DNA of 48,146 nt from JBJKRF01 sp046704785 (GTDB lineage Bacteria > Chloroflexota > Anaerolineae > Anaerolineales > Villigracilaceae). The position numbers were made by a program, and so were the translations under genes. The stretch is from contig JBJKRF010000134.1 in assembly GCA_046704785.1 (NCBI GenBank), positions 1 through 48,146 on the forward strand, read 5' to 3'. Below the pieces are notes generated by a model, which worked only from the letters and a program-made list of their open reading frames with translations, was not told where the DNA came from and did not search any database. Within the stretch, counting starts at the first letter, position 1. Every line of letters starts with the position of its first letter. Positions 1 through 7,582 of this stretch are shown in pieces.

Positions 1-84
1 CCTGCTATCTGGCGGCCTGACCCTTACCAGAACTGGACTTTCACCAGTGAGCAGACGATGATTTATCAGGACACACCACGCTTT

Positions 85-96
85 GTTGGGCGCTTG
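85..96 (-). other. attC-like core site at the distal end of the cassette (partial)
   Basis: On the minus strand the sequence reads CAAGCGCCCAAC and contains GCCCAAC, a match to the RYYYAAC inverse core of attC sites. It lies about 80 bases downstream of the stop codon of the cassette gene. It is the exact reverse complement of the 12-mer at 685-696, as expected if both came from one folded attC. The partner GTTRRRY box is not found between it and the left edge, so the site is either longer than 85 bases and cut by the window or the call is wrong. Confidence 0.4.
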
Positions 97-170
97 TGTG
101 TGATTGGCAGATTCATCTTTGACCAGAGTCTATTTCGCTCTTACCGCTGACTATAATTATTTGCATAGCT

Positions 171-653
171 TTATTCATAGTCGACGAGTTTCGGAAGTGC
201 GCCATATAGAAAAGCATGTGACAACGCGAACGGATCAATAAAGGCTATTTTCTTTTGATCGGTGGCTGCTTGCACATATGGAACAACAAGAGCTCCTTCG
301 CTAATGACTGCGGCTTGTGCAGGTAATTCTTCAAAACCAACGGTAAGCTTCTGAGCGTGAATAACTCGGTTTAGGGCTTCCCTAAGATCATCAACAAGCT
401 CGGCTTCGTTTCGAGGCATCCATTGCCAGCGGGGTTGTGCCAGCCGAAACTTCTCTCCTTTGGGCAGAATTTCTAAGGCTCGGCGAGCATTAAGGGCAAA
501 GGTGCTGACTACCTCAATGATGATGCCTGTCGCGACATTCAAGATTAGGTCGTGCCCCTTTGGATACTGTGCGCTGGCTAATGCCCAAAGCTTTACCGCC
601 TCATCTGCGGCACGTGAGATGGAGTGTTGTGTAATTGGTTCTATAGATTTCAT
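171..653 (-). CDS. Hypothetical protein, first integron cassette gene
   Basis: A 160-residue soluble protein starting at ATG 653, with a weak AGGAA about 11 bases upstream, and ending at TAA 171. I do not recognise the family. The sequence has no signal peptide, membrane segment or cysteine motif. It has an alpha-helical N-terminal half and a basic, tryptophan-containing patch near residues 73-82 (AQPRWQWMPR). The gene starts about 40 bases inside the putative attI/cassette junction and reads away from the integrase, the normal orientation for a cassette gene expressed from an integron Pc promoter. Base composition is more AT-rich than the downstream chromosome, consistent with acquisition. 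Its function cannot be inferred. Confidence 0.65.
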   Translation of the reverse strand: MKSIEPITQHSISRAADEAVKLWALASAQYPKGHDLILNVATGIIIEVVSTFALNARRALEILPKGEKFRLAQPRWQWMPRNEAELVDDLREALNRVIHAQKLTVGFEELPAQAAVISEGALVVPYVQAATDQKKIAFIDPFALSHAFLYGALPKLVDYE

Positions 654-684
654 AATTTGATGATTTCCTAGAAGTTTGTGCCCT

Positions 685-696
685 CAAGCGCCCAAC
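685..696 (-). other. Putative attI/cassette junction core site
   Basis: The minus strand reads GTTGGGCGCTTG, beginning with a perfect GTTRRRY core (GTTGGGC, 696-690). In integrons the recombination point lies between G and TT of this box at attI. The site sits between the integrase gene and the divergent cassette gene, exactly where attI belongs. The stretch from 697 to 890 is non-coding. It holds a small GC hairpin (GGGGCGCGTCCCC, about 709-721), a TATAAT at 785-790 and a near-palindromic GTATATTATAC at 847-857 just before the integrase. Confidence 0.5.
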
Positions 697-784
697 TATT
701 AAGTGGATGGGGCGCGTCCCCCTAGCCCAATAAAACCGTCGGGGGAACGTTTATCGGAAAAAGCTGCAAGAGTCACTTTTAGTG

Positions 785-790
785 TATAAT
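785..790 (+). promoter_or_regulatory. Possible -10 box for the integrase gene
   Basis: A perfect TATAAT lies about 100 bases upstream of the integrase ATG. No good -35 hexamer is seen at 15-19 bases upstream, so this is a weak prediction. A second AT-rich candidate is at 847-857. The integrase ribosome binding site is a strong purine run, AGAGGGGG, ending five bases before ATG 891. Confidence 0.3.
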
Positions 791-890
791 CCGGTTGGCA
801 TCCGCCTATACAGTTCAAATCTCCACCTGCCAATAAGTTCTACTGGGTATATTATACAAAACGCCAGATACCATTTCAAGAGGGGGTCTC

Positions 891-1880
891 ATGCAAATCC
901 AAGATACCAATGTTCCAAAAGACAAAAAACTGCTCGACCAGGTCCGCGATGTCCTGCGCGCCAAACACTACTCTTTCCGCACCGAAAAGACGTATGTGGA
1001 TTGGATCACCCGCTTCATCTTCTTTCACCACAAGCGCCACCCGCGCGACATGGGTCTGACGGAGATCAACGCTTTCCTGACCCATCTCGCCACCCGGCGG
1101 AATGTGGCCGCCTCTACCCAAAACCAGGCCCTCAGTGCCTTGCTTTTTCTCTATCGCGAAGTACTTCTAATGGACCTCGAAACCGATGGCTTGCTGTCAC
1201 CGGTTCGCGCCAAACGCCCCGATCGCCTGCCCAACGTCCTGAGCCGCGAAGAAGCCCTGGCGGTCATTGCCAACCTGGGGGGAGTCCATCAACTGATGGC
1301 AAAATTGCTTTATGGTAGCGGGTTACGGCTGATGGAATGTCTGCGCCTGCGGGTCAAGGATCTGGATTTCAATTACCTTGCCGTGACGGTGCGCGACGGC
1401 AAGGGCGAAAAGGACCGCGTTACCCCGCTGGCGGAATCCCTCATCCCAGACCTGCGGCGTCACCTGCGTCACGTCAAACTGCTCCATGAAGACGACCTGG
1501 CTGCCGGTCTGGGCAGCGTTTACCTGCCCTATGCCCTTGCCAAAAAATATCCCAACGCAGCCCGTGAGTGGGTCTGGCAGTACATCTTTCCCTCCCCCAA
1601 AACCTCACTCGACCCGCGTACCGGGCTCGAACACCGCCATCATCTTGACGAGAGCGGCCTGCAAAAAGCCGTGCGCCTGGCGGCCCGTAAAGCAGGCATC
1701 CAGAAGCGGGTCACTTGTCATACTTTTCGCCACAGCTTTGCCACCCATTTGCTCGAGGCAGGCTCCGACATCCGCACCGTCCAGGAACTGCTTGGCCACA
1801 AGGACGTTGCCACCACCATGATCTACACCCACGTTTTACAGCGCGGCGCAGCAGCGGTCAAAAGTCCCCTGGATGCGTAG
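891..1880 (+). CDS. intI: Integron integrase (IntI-type tyrosine recombinase)
   Basis: A 329-residue tyrosine recombinase that would integrate and excise gene cassettes by attI x attC recombination. An N-terminal SAM-like DNA-binding domain (about 10-95, with YSFRTEKTYVDWI) is followed by the catalytic domain. The active-site residues are Arg146 (GSGLRLMECL), Lys171, His277 and Arg280 (HTFRHSFATH), His303 (LLGHKD) and Tyr312 (MIYTHV). These fall at the same numbers I recall for IntI1. The feature that separates IntI from XerC/D is the extra segment before the C-terminal box, here about 209-234 with ALAKKYPNAAREWVWQYIFP, and it is clearly present. The start ATG has an AGGGGG ribosome binding site. 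The gene appears intact, so the integron may be active. Confidence 0.95.
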   Translation: MQIQDTNVPKDKKLLDQVRDVLRAKHYSFRTEKTYVDWITRFIFFHHKRHPRDMGLTEINAFLTHLATRRNVAASTQNQALSALLFLYREVLLMDLETDGLLSPVRAKRPDRLPNVLSREEALAVIANLGGVHQLMAKLLYGSGLRLMECLRLRVKDLDFNYLAVTVRDGKGEKDRVTPLAESLIPDLRRHLRHVKLLHEDDLAAGLGSVYLPYALAKKYPNAAREWVWQYIFPSPKTSLDPRTGLEHRHHLDESGLQKAVRLAARKAGIQKRVTCHTFRHSFATHLLEAGSDIRTVQELLGHKDVATTMIYTHVLQRGAAAVKSPLDA

Positions 1881-1890
1881 TGTAGCCCAC

Positions 1891-1920
1891 AAAAAAACGC
1901 TTCCGGAACTCCGGAAGCGT
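1891..1920 (-). terminator. Rho-independent terminator of the ccm operon
   Basis: A perfect 10-bp stem (ACGCTTCCGG, 1897-1906, with CCGGAAGCGT, 1911-1920) closes a 4-base loop. It is flanked by seven A on the plus strand at 1891-1897, giving a T7 tail on the minus strand. It lies 24 bases beyond the CcmD-like stop codon and 10 bases beyond the convergent integrase stop. The T-run orientation shows it serves mainly the minus-strand operon. Confidence 0.85.
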
Positions 1921-1943
1921 CCAAAATCGTCGGTCGCAGTCAC

Positions 1944-2093
1944 TTATTTGTCTTGCAGTTCTTCCAGGGCTTGCTGCTCGCGTTTGAGATTGCGCCAGCG
2001 CAGGAACAGGCTGACCACATAGACGATCAGCACGCCGAAGATGACGGCGTAACCGGCGATCATAAAATTGGTGGTGTCGGGGGTGGCTTGCAT
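1944..2093 (-). CDS. CcmD-like small membrane protein
   Basis: A 49-residue protein, last gene of the cytochrome c maturation operon. It has a short polar N-terminus, one transmembrane helix (about residues 11-31, IAGYAVIFGVLIVYVVSLFL) and a basic, charged C-terminal tail (RWRNLKREQQALEEL). This is the architecture of CcmD, the small protein that helps release holo-CcmE from the CcmABC complex. The start ATG 2093 has GGAG seven bases upstream and follows the ccmC stop by 15 bases. CcmD proteins are poorly conserved, so the assignment rests on size, topology, charge pattern and position after ccmC. Confidence 0.75.
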   Translation of the reverse strand: MQATPDTTNFMIAGYAVIFGVLIVYVVSLFLRWRNLKREQQALEELQDK

Positions 2094-2108
2094 GAAAATC
2101 TCCTCTCT

Positions 2109-2807
2109 CTACTGCATGAACTTCAACTTGAGTTCTTCGATTTTGTCCTGGAAGTGGCCCAGGCGGATGCGGTGCCACAGCAGCACGACGAACAGCAGCG
2201 AAAACGTCAACAGGCTGAACAGGAAGGTCGTCAGCATTTTGGGCGTCATGTCGAAGCTGCCCTGCGCGTTGGCGTTCGAGCCCAGGATGACTGCCGGGTG
2301 GATGGTGCGCAGAAAACGGATGGACAAGAAGGTGATCGGCACGCTGATGGAACCGATCAGCGTGTAGACGGCCCCGAAACGGGCGCGCTGATCGGGGTCT
2401 TCCAGACCCTGGCGCAGCAGCAGATAGGCCAGGTAGATCAGTTCCAGGATGGCGGCCGTCGTCAGGCGCGGGTCCCAGGTCCACCAGGTGTTCCAGGCCG
2501 GATAGGCCCAGATCGAGCCGGACACGATGGTGATCGAGAAGAACACCAGGCTGATCTCCACGGCGGCCATTTCGACCACATCCCATTTCAGGTCTTTGCT
2601 CCGCAGATAAGCGATGCCTGCTACGGCGGCGACGATGAAGCCCAACATCCCCACCCAGGCGTTGGCCACATGGAAGTAGAAGATGCGCTGCACATTGCCC
2701 ATGACGAGTTCCATGGGGGCGTAGCCAAAGACCAGGTAGGTGGCGATGGCCAGTAGAATAACGGAAACAATATCGAGAATTTTCAGGGCGCGCGGTTGTG
2801 CATTCAT
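2109..2807 (-). CDS. ccmC: Cytochrome c maturation heme-handling protein CcmC
   Basis: A 232-residue integral membrane protein with about six transmembrane helices. It carries the tryptophan-rich WWD motif (AWNTWWTWDPRLT, about residues 103-115) that binds heme on the outer face of the membrane. CcmC presents heme to the chaperone CcmE and forms a complex with the CcmAB transporter. The histidines expected to ligate heme flank the motif (FYFHVANAW near residue 46 and RTIHPAVI near residue 168). The length matches the family. It lies after ccmB with a 94-base gap that contains a possible hairpin, and directly before the CcmD-like gene. Confidence 0.95.
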   Translation of the reverse strand: MNAQPRALKILDIVSVILLAIATYLVFGYAPMELVMGNVQRIFYFHVANAWVGMLGFIVAAVAGIAYLRSKDLKWDVVEMAAVEISLVFFSITIVSGSIWAYPAWNTWWTWDPRLTTAAILELIYLAYLLLRQGLEDPDQRARFGAVYTLIGSISVPITFLSIRFLRTIHPAVILGSNANAQGSFDMTPKMLTTFLFSLLTFSLLFVVLLWHRIRLGHFQDKIEELKLKFMQ

Positions 2808-2840
2808 GGAAAATCAAACTCCTTGTCGGTTCAGATGGTT

Positions 2841-2895
2841 CTCCGTAGGGCCGCAGCGGGCGGCGCGTCCCTTGCCCATCGGCGGCAATACGGAG
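2841..2895. repeat. Inverted repeat between ccmB and ccmC
   Basis: CTCCGTA (2841-2847) and TACGGAG (2889-2895) form a 7-bp outer stem, with CCGC/GCGG pairing possible inside it. It occupies most of the only sizeable gap in the distal operon. It could act as an RNA-stability or partial attenuation structure. There is no T-run, so it is not a terminator. Confidence 0.3.
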
Positions 2896-2901
2896 GAGCC
2901 T

Positions 2902-3615
2902 TTACTCTTCTACGATAAAATCGAACACCATAAAGGCCACGGCGATGAAGATCACGTCGTAGACGATGAGCATGTTGATCCAGGGCAGGATGTCGGTCAG
3001 CGCTGCGCCTTGCAGGAATCCGCTGCTGGCTTTGACGGCGGCCACCAGCACGGGAATCGCTACCGGGAAGAGCAGGATCGGCAGCAACACGTCGCGGGTG
3101 CGCGTCTGCACCGACATGCTGGAGAGCAGCGTGCCCACGCTCACATAGCCCACCGAGCCGAGCAGGGTGACGCCCAGCAGCCCCAGGTTGAGCAAATTCA
3201 CGTTGTACAGCACGCTGTAGGCGGGCAGGACGACCGCTTCGACGATCAGCATGAAGACCAGGTTGCTGATGACCTTTCCAAAGTAGATCGCGCTGCGGTC
3301 CACCGGCGCCAGCAACAGGCCATCCAGACAGCCGCGGTCTTTTTCCACGGCCATCGAACGGGTCAGACCCAACGTGCCGGCAAAGGCAAAGGTCACCCAC
3401 AGCGCCCCGGCGGTAATGCCGTTGCGCGCTTTCACGTCGAGTTCGAGCGCAAAGTAAAAGATCAGGATGACCAGCAGCGAGAAGACCAGCATGGCCGAGA
3501 GCAGTTCACGCGAACGCAACTCGGCGGCCAGGTCTTTCCAGGCCACAGCCGAGATCGCGCTGAAATAATGGTTGCCTTCGTCGGGTGGCTGCGTCAATGT
3601 CTTGGTGTCTGCCAT
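2902..3615 (-). CDS. ccmB: Heme exporter subunit CcmB
   Basis: A 237-residue membrane permease with about six hydrophobic helices. It is the transmembrane subunit paired with the CcmA ATPase, and the complex drives release of heme-loaded CcmE from CcmC. The N-terminal part has the family-like WKDLAAELRSRELL cytosolic segment before the first helix, and the middle contains LGLTRSMAVEKDRGCLDGLLLAP, which corresponds to the conserved EKDRGTLDGLLL region. The start ATG 3615 follows the ccmA stop by one base, so the two are probably translationally coupled. Confidence 0.93.
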   Translation of the reverse strand: MADTKTLTQPPDEGNHYFSAISAVAWKDLAAELRSRELLSAMLVFSLLVILIFYFALELDVKARNGITAGALWVTFAFAGTLGLTRSMAVEKDRGCLDGLLLAPVDRSAIYFGKVISNLVFMLIVEAVVLPAYSVLYNVNLLNLGLLGVTLLGSVGYVSVGTLLSSMSVQTRTRDVLLPILLFPVAIPVLVAAVKASSGFLQGAALTDILPWINMLIVYDVIFIAVAFMVFDFIVEE

Positions 3616-3616
3616 C

Positions 3617-4315
3617 TCAACCCGCCAGCGCCTGCTTGTAGAAACTCATCAGATTATTATTGTTCAATTCGCTCCGCCGCGCAGAGGCGGCGATCACGCC
3701 GCGCGACAGAACGTCGAAGCGGGTGGCCAGCTCCTCGGCGCGCACCAGGTCGTGAGAAGTCATCACCACCGTGCGGCCACGGGCGGCCACTTCGCGCAAC
3801 ACGGTGTCGAGCATCTCGGAAGCGTCCTGGTCGAGGCCGGTGTAGGGTTCGTCGAACAGCACCACCTGCGGCTCGTGCAGCACCGCCCGCCCGATGGCCA
3901 GGCGCTGCTGCATGCCGCGCGAGAAGGTGCGCACCAGATCGTGACGGCGGGGTTTCAGGCCCACCAGGTCGAGCACTTCCTCGATGCGCGCATTCAGGTT
4001 GTGAAGGCCGTACATGCGCCCGTAAAAGCGCAGGTTTTCCTCGGCGCTGAGATTCTCGTAGAGCAGGGGTTGATGGGAGACCACGCCCAGTTGACGGCGC
4101 ACCAGCGCCGACTGGCCGGGGAGCGCATACCCCGCCACTTTTACCTCGCCCAGCGACGGCCGCGAGAGCGACGACAGGATGCGCAAAAAGGTGGTTTTTC
4201 CGGCGCCGTTGGGGCCGATCAGGGCGACGAACTCGCCCGGCTCCACGCTAAAGTCCAGGCCGCGCAGGACGGTTTTCAGCCCAAAGCGTTTGACGAGTTT
4301 CCGAACTTCGATCAT
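3617..4315 (-). CDS. ccmA: Heme exporter ATP-binding protein CcmA
   Basis: A 232-residue ABC ATPase. Walker A is GPNGAGKTT (34-42), the Q-loop glutamine is near 82, the signature is FSRGMQQR (131-138), Walker B is VVLFDEP (151-157) with the D-loop after it, and the H-loop histidine is in TSHD near 188. Its ATP hydrolysis powers release of holo-CcmE. The SRGMQQR signature is typical of CcmA-type exporters. The start ATG lies four bases after the stop of the upstream cytochrome gene, so it is co-transcribed. By sequence alone it could be any drug- or heme-type ABC ATPase; its place between ccm genes makes CcmA secure. Confidence 0.93.
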   Translation of the reverse strand: MIEVRKLVKRFGLKTVLRGLDFSVEPGEFVALIGPNGAGKTTFLRILSSLSRPSLGEVKVAGYALPGQSALVRRQLGVVSHQPLLYENLSAEENLRFYGRMYGLHNLNARIEEVLDLVGLKPRRHDLVRTFSRGMQQRLAIGRAVLHEPQVVLFDEPYTGLDQDASEMLDTVLREVAARGRTVVMTSHDLVRAEELATRFDVLSRGVIAASARRSELNNNNLMSFYKQALAG

Positions 4316-4319
4316 GCGC

Positions 4320-6389
4320 TCAGAGCTTCGCTTTCAAGGCCGCTTTGAGTTCGGCGCGGCGCTGCTTGTAGGCTTGTTCCGAAATGTTGCCGGCCCGGAA
4401 CTGGTCGTCGAGGGCGATGATGGCATCGACGATCTCATCGGTATCGCCGGAGGCTTCGGCCTCGGCGGGCTCTTCGTCTGGCAGTTCCTGCGTGCTCCCG
4501 TGACGACGGTCGCGCCAGAACAGCCACACGCCTGCCAGGATGAGTACCATGCCGAACGCGCCAACGCCAATGATGATGTTGCGCGTTGAATCGTTGCCGA
4601 TGATGGGGGCTGTGGATGAAGTGTCACTCTGTTGTTTGGGCGTTCCTGAAACGGTGAGGGAAACCGTCTGGCCGATGCTGAAGCTGCCGGCGTTATAGAT
4701 TTCGTAGCTGGTGCCGTTGCCGATGTCCTGCAGGCCCTGGTCGCTCAGCGATTGCCCGCTGGCGGTGACGCCCTCTGGCACCAAGACCGAAATCTGGGTG
4801 GTTTTGATGGTGAGCGGCTGGCTGAAGGCGAGCGTATTGTTGGTATAGGGCAGTTGGAAGGCGAAGACCAGTTGGTATTGCTGGTTACTGGGCGGTACCG
4901 GCTGCGTATCTCCGAAGCCGTCCACCGTTTGGACGTACCGCTGCCCCAGTTGACCCTGCTCGAACTGCAAGCTTGAGAAATCCTGCGGTAACGAGATGCG
5001 CACAATCGGATCGTTTTTGTTGGCTGCGATGACCGTCTTCGTGGTGGGATTGCTGATGATGTAGAACTCCACCACCTGCGCCACGTTGGGCGTGGAGAAA
5101 TCGAAGAGCAGGTGAACCTGGTCGGCTACCAATCCGGAAAGATCGGTGGTCGTCTCGTAGATGGTCACGGGCAGGCTGTATTGCGTCGTCGAGGCATCGA
5201 TCATGGCCGGGTCGGAATCGTAGGTGGTGCCGTCGTAGTCTACCGAGGCGAAGTAGGCGCGTCCGACTACCAGCGGCAGGTTGCCAAAGCTGTACGAGCC
5301 GTCCGGCTGGACGTTCTGCTCCTGGGTGTAGACTTCATTGAACTGGCTGTTGGTCACGTCATGGTCGTAGCCGTGCAGCGTAACTTTCAACCCGTTGGGA
5401 ACGTTGCCGCCCGACCCGTTGGTGATCTTGCCAGTGACGGTGCCCATGATCGTGCCCGGTGTGCCTGTCGCGGCGGCGCCGTTTCCTGTAGGCGTGAACT
5501 CTGCCAGCGCGGTAGCGTCCGAAGCCGGGAGTGTGGCGTTGGCGCTTACAGCGGGGGAAGCGGCTGGTGATTCGGTCGCTGAAGATCCGCTTGTCGGCAG
5601 CGGAGAGGCGGTCGGTGCGACGGCAGCCTCTTCAGGCGCGTAAGTCAGAGTGCGCATGTAAGCTGCCACGGCGAATGTGTCCGCTTCGCTCAGCGAAGAC
5701 ATGGCCGGCATTTTACCGGCGCCTTTTTGGATGAAATTAAAAATGTCGTTCATGCTGAGCTTGGCCATGGCGGCCTGATCCGTCAGGTCGGCGTTCTTGG
5801 CGAGTTTGCCGTCGTCGCCGTGGCATTTGGCGCAGTTGGCCTGGTAGATCTGTTTGCCTTGCGCCAATTGGTCGGAGGTGGTGCTCAGGCTGAGCGCGTA
5901 GGAGACGACATCCCAGCGGTCCTGGTCGCTCAAGCTGTCGCTGAAGGGCGGCATGAAGTTCTGCATGTCCCCTTGTGTGACGGTTACGAACCAATCGGCG
6001 GGCGCCGAGGCGTGTCCCAACTCGGTGCTGCCCAGCGCTGCCGGCTTGTTTTGAAGCTGGGAGGCCATCGGGCCGTCCCCTTGCCCGCTGGTGCCGTGGC
6101 AGGGCGCGCAGTTTTGGTTGTAGATCGTCGCACCGTTTGCGAGCGAGGGCGGCGTCTGTGGGAAAAGCGGCCCCATGGTGGGGGGCGGGGTTGGCGACAC
6201 GTAATCCGGCGGCGGGGTGACGTCTTCTGCCAGGGAGATACAGCCCGTCAACAGCAGCGCCAGCAAAGAGAAAGCGAGCAGGCTTTTTAGGAATTTTGGG
6301 GCAAACGGCAAGACGTGCGTCTCATCTCGCCGGGAAGCGCTTCTTGCGCGAGTTCGCAACGAACCGACAGCGTGGATACGGAATTTCAT
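4320..6389 (-). CDS. Diheme cytochrome c lipoprotein with C-terminal membrane anchor
   Basis: A 689-residue exported cytochrome inside the ccm operon. The N-terminus has a basic leader and a lipobox (LLTGC, Cys50). Two class I cytochrome c domains follow, with CAPCH at 94-98 and CAKCH at 186-190, each with a downstream Met ligand candidate (NFMPPF, GKMPAM). A Ser/Thr/Pro/Ala linker follows, then a beta-rich region (about 310-610) that may resemble a carboxypeptidase-regulatory or cohesin-like fold. A single transmembrane helix (about 618-636) and a short cytoplasmic tail similar to SHOCT domains (LDDQFRAGNISEQAYKQRRAEL) end the protein. It is a likely substrate of the maturation system encoded around it. 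The physiological electron partner is unknown. Confidence 0.8.
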   Translation of the reverse strand: MKFRIHAVGSLRTRARSASRRDETHVLPFAPKFLKSLLAFSLLALLLTGCISLAEDVTPPPDYVSPTPPPTMGPLFPQTPPSLANGATIYNQNCAPCHGTSGQGDGPMASQLQNKPAALGSTELGHASAPADWFVTVTQGDMQNFMPPFSDSLSDQDRWDVVSYALSLSTTSDQLAQGKQIYQANCAKCHGDDGKLAKNADLTDQAAMAKLSMNDIFNFIQKGAGKMPAMSSLSEADTFAVAAYMRTLTYAPEEAAVAPTASPLPTSGSSATESPAASPAVSANATLPASDATALAEFTPTGNGAAATGTPGTIMGTVTGKITNGSGGNVPNGLKVTLHGYDHDVTNSQFNEVYTQEQNVQPDGSYSFGNLPLVVGRAYFASVDYDGTTYDSDPAMIDASTTQYSLPVTIYETTTDLSGLVADQVHLLFDFSTPNVAQVVEFYIISNPTTKTVIAANKNDPIVRISLPQDFSSLQFEQGQLGQRYVQTVDGFGDTQPVPPSNQQYQLVFAFQLPYTNNTLAFSQPLTIKTTQISVLVPEGVTASGQSLSDQGLQDIGNGTSYEIYNAGSFSIGQTVSLTVSGTPKQQSDTSSTAPIIGNDSTRNIIIGVGAFGMVLILAGVWLFWRDRRHGSTQELPDEEPAEAEASGDTDEIVDAIIALDDQFRAGNISEQAYKQRRAELKAALKAKL

Positions 6390-6400
6390 GCAGAGTCCTC

Positions 6401-6922
6401 TTACTTGATGGGGTTGCCGCAGTGCGGGCAGAAATGATCAGAACGCAGGACGGGTTTCCCGCATTTCGGGCAAAAGCCCCCCGTTTTTTCCTTCTGTGCG
6501 GCGCGGCGCGCAGCGATCAGCGCTTCGAAATCGTCGTCTGAAAGCGGCGCGTCGTCCTTATGTTGGGCGGCAGCGTCCACGCGGCGTGCAGCGATGACGG
6601 CCTCAATACGACTCTCCACGTCGGCGTCAGAAGCTGCCTGTGGCTGAAAGGTGTCGAGACGGCGTAACACGTTGGCGGCCTGTTGCATCAGGTCGGCGCG
6701 CATGCGGGGATAATCATTGTCGGGGATTTTGCCGAGGGTATGATCGAAATCGAGGTCTTGTAAGGCGGAGAGCAGGCGGTCACGTTCGGCCAAAAGCGAG
6801 GAAAGCTCTTGTTCCTCGGCGGAGACCACCGTCATCCGGTGGCGATCAACGAAGGGGCTGCTGATAAACAGTCCGATCAGGAGCAGGGTAGCCAATAGCA
6901 GAAAAACAGCACCAAGGTCCAT
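6401..6922 (-). CDS. Membrane-anchored zinc-ribbon protein, CcmI-like position
   Basis: A 173-residue protein with one N-terminal transmembrane helix (about 4-22) and a coiled, acidic middle region (about 35-92, LLAERDRLLSALQDLDFDH). A C-terminal double CxxC zinc ribbon uses Cys151/154 and Cys165/168. The helix-plus-coil part resembles the membrane portion of CcmI, the apocytochrome chaperone subunit, but the periplasmic TPR domain is absent and a zinc ribbon takes its place. It lies between ccmG and the diheme cytochrome with 3- and 11-base gaps, so it belongs to the operon. A role in apocytochrome handling is inferred from context. Confidence 0.75.
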   Translation of the reverse strand: MDLGAVFLLLATLLLIGLFISSPFVDRHRMTVVSAEEQELSSLLAERDRLLSALQDLDFDHTLGKIPDNDYPRMRADLMQQAANVLRRLDTFQPQAASDADVESRIEAVIAARRVDAAAQHKDDAPLSDDDFEALIAARRAAQKEKTGGFCPKCGKPVLRSDHFCPHCGNPIK

Positions 6923-6925
6923 GCT

Positions 6926-7507
6926 TTATTCCTTCACCAGGGGGTCGATAATGGACTGGATTTGCTGGTCAGACGTGAACGGCCCAATCTGAACGTTGCG
7001 CAGTACGCCTTTTTTGTCGATAATGTACGTCTCTGGCACGCCACGGATGCGGAAAATTTGCGAGATGCGTGTGCCCAGGTCGGGGCCGCTGGCGTAGCTG
7101 ATGTCGTATTTTTGCAGGAAGGCCATGGCATCAGACTCGACATCGAGGTAATCGACTCCCAGGAAGACGACCTGGTCGTTGGGCTTGTACGACTCCCAGG
7201 CTGATTCCATGGCCGGGGCTTCCTGTTCGCAAGGCACGCACCACGAAGCCCAGAAGTTGACCACCACCACTTTGCCGCGCAGCGAGGTCAGGGAGACCTG
7301 ATTCTGGTTGGCGCGGGTATAGCCGTTGAACAGGCTCAGGGTGAAATCGGGAATGGTATCCCCGACCCGCAACTGCCCCTGTTGGGAGCGTTTAAGCCCG
7401 AACGCCAGGATGGCAAGCAGGACAACCAGTCCACCCCAGATCAGCACCTGCACCCAAATTGGTAGGCCGCGTCGGGGCGTAGGTGTTGTGTTTGTTTCTT
7501 CTTGCAT
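6926..7507 (-). CDS. ccmG: Thiol-disulfide oxidoreductase CcmG/ResA-like
   Basis: A 193-residue membrane-tethered thioredoxin-fold protein that keeps apocytochrome CXXCH cysteines reduced. The N-terminal helix (about 18-37) anchors it. The active site is WCVPC (Cys90/Cys93) after VVVNFWAS, and the cis-proline loop is GVPETYIID. I chose ATG 7507 because AGGAG lies eight bases upstream. The reading frame remains open to 7567 but that extension has no ribosome binding site and no homologous look. Neighbours ccmH and the zinc-ribbon gene place it in the heme ligation branch. Confidence 0.9.
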   Translation of the reverse strand: MQEETNTTPTPRRGLPIWVQVLIWGGLVVLLAILAFGLKRSQQGQLRVGDTIPDFTLSLFNGYTRANQNQVSLTSLRGKVVVVNFWASWCVPCEQEAPAMESAWESYKPNDQVVFLGVDYLDVESDAMAFLQKYDISYASGPDLGTRISQIFRIRGVPETYIIDKKGVLRNVQIGPFTSDQQIQSIIDPLVKE

Positions 7508-7582
7508 CGAACTTCTCCTCGATGAACAATTGGTTCCTGGAATCTCTAGCGTACAGCGTTCCCACACTTCCCAGGAACCGGA

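Larger units (their letters stand above)
1..1880. mobile_element. Chromosomal integron end: integrase, attI region and first cassette
   Basis: The arrangement is that of an integron: an IntI-type recombinase (891-1880, plus), a non-coding attI region upstream of it, and a divergently oriented small gene (171-653, minus) that reads away from the integrase. The 12-mer GTTGGGCGCTTG occurs at 85-96 on the plus strand and again, inverted, at 685-696, so the small gene is bracketed by matching GTTRRRY-type core sites as expected for an inserted cassette. The left part of the array is outside the window. The AT-richer composition to the left of the integrase fits captured DNA. The integrase is certain; the recombination sites are inferred from core motifs only. 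Confidence 0.65.

Noticed and set aside
1..150. Open plus-strand frame from the left edge to a TGA at 148-150
   Set aside because: Fifty codons without a recognisable domain, and it runs through the attC-like core site at 85-96. It could be the end of a real gene but cannot be supported.
805..840. T-arm-like sequence CAGTTCAAATCTCC, possible tRNA
   Set aside because: No matching acceptor, D-arm or anticodon stems could be built around it.
782..1318. 178-codon plus-strand frame overlapping the integrase
   Set aside because: Different frame from the clearly coding integrase; Arg/Pro/Ser-rich shadow composition.
2740..4050. 436-codon plus-strand frame opposite ccmA-ccmC
   Set aside because: His/Gln/Arg-rich composition typical of the antisense of GC-rich membrane-protein genes; the minus-strand ccm genes are secure.
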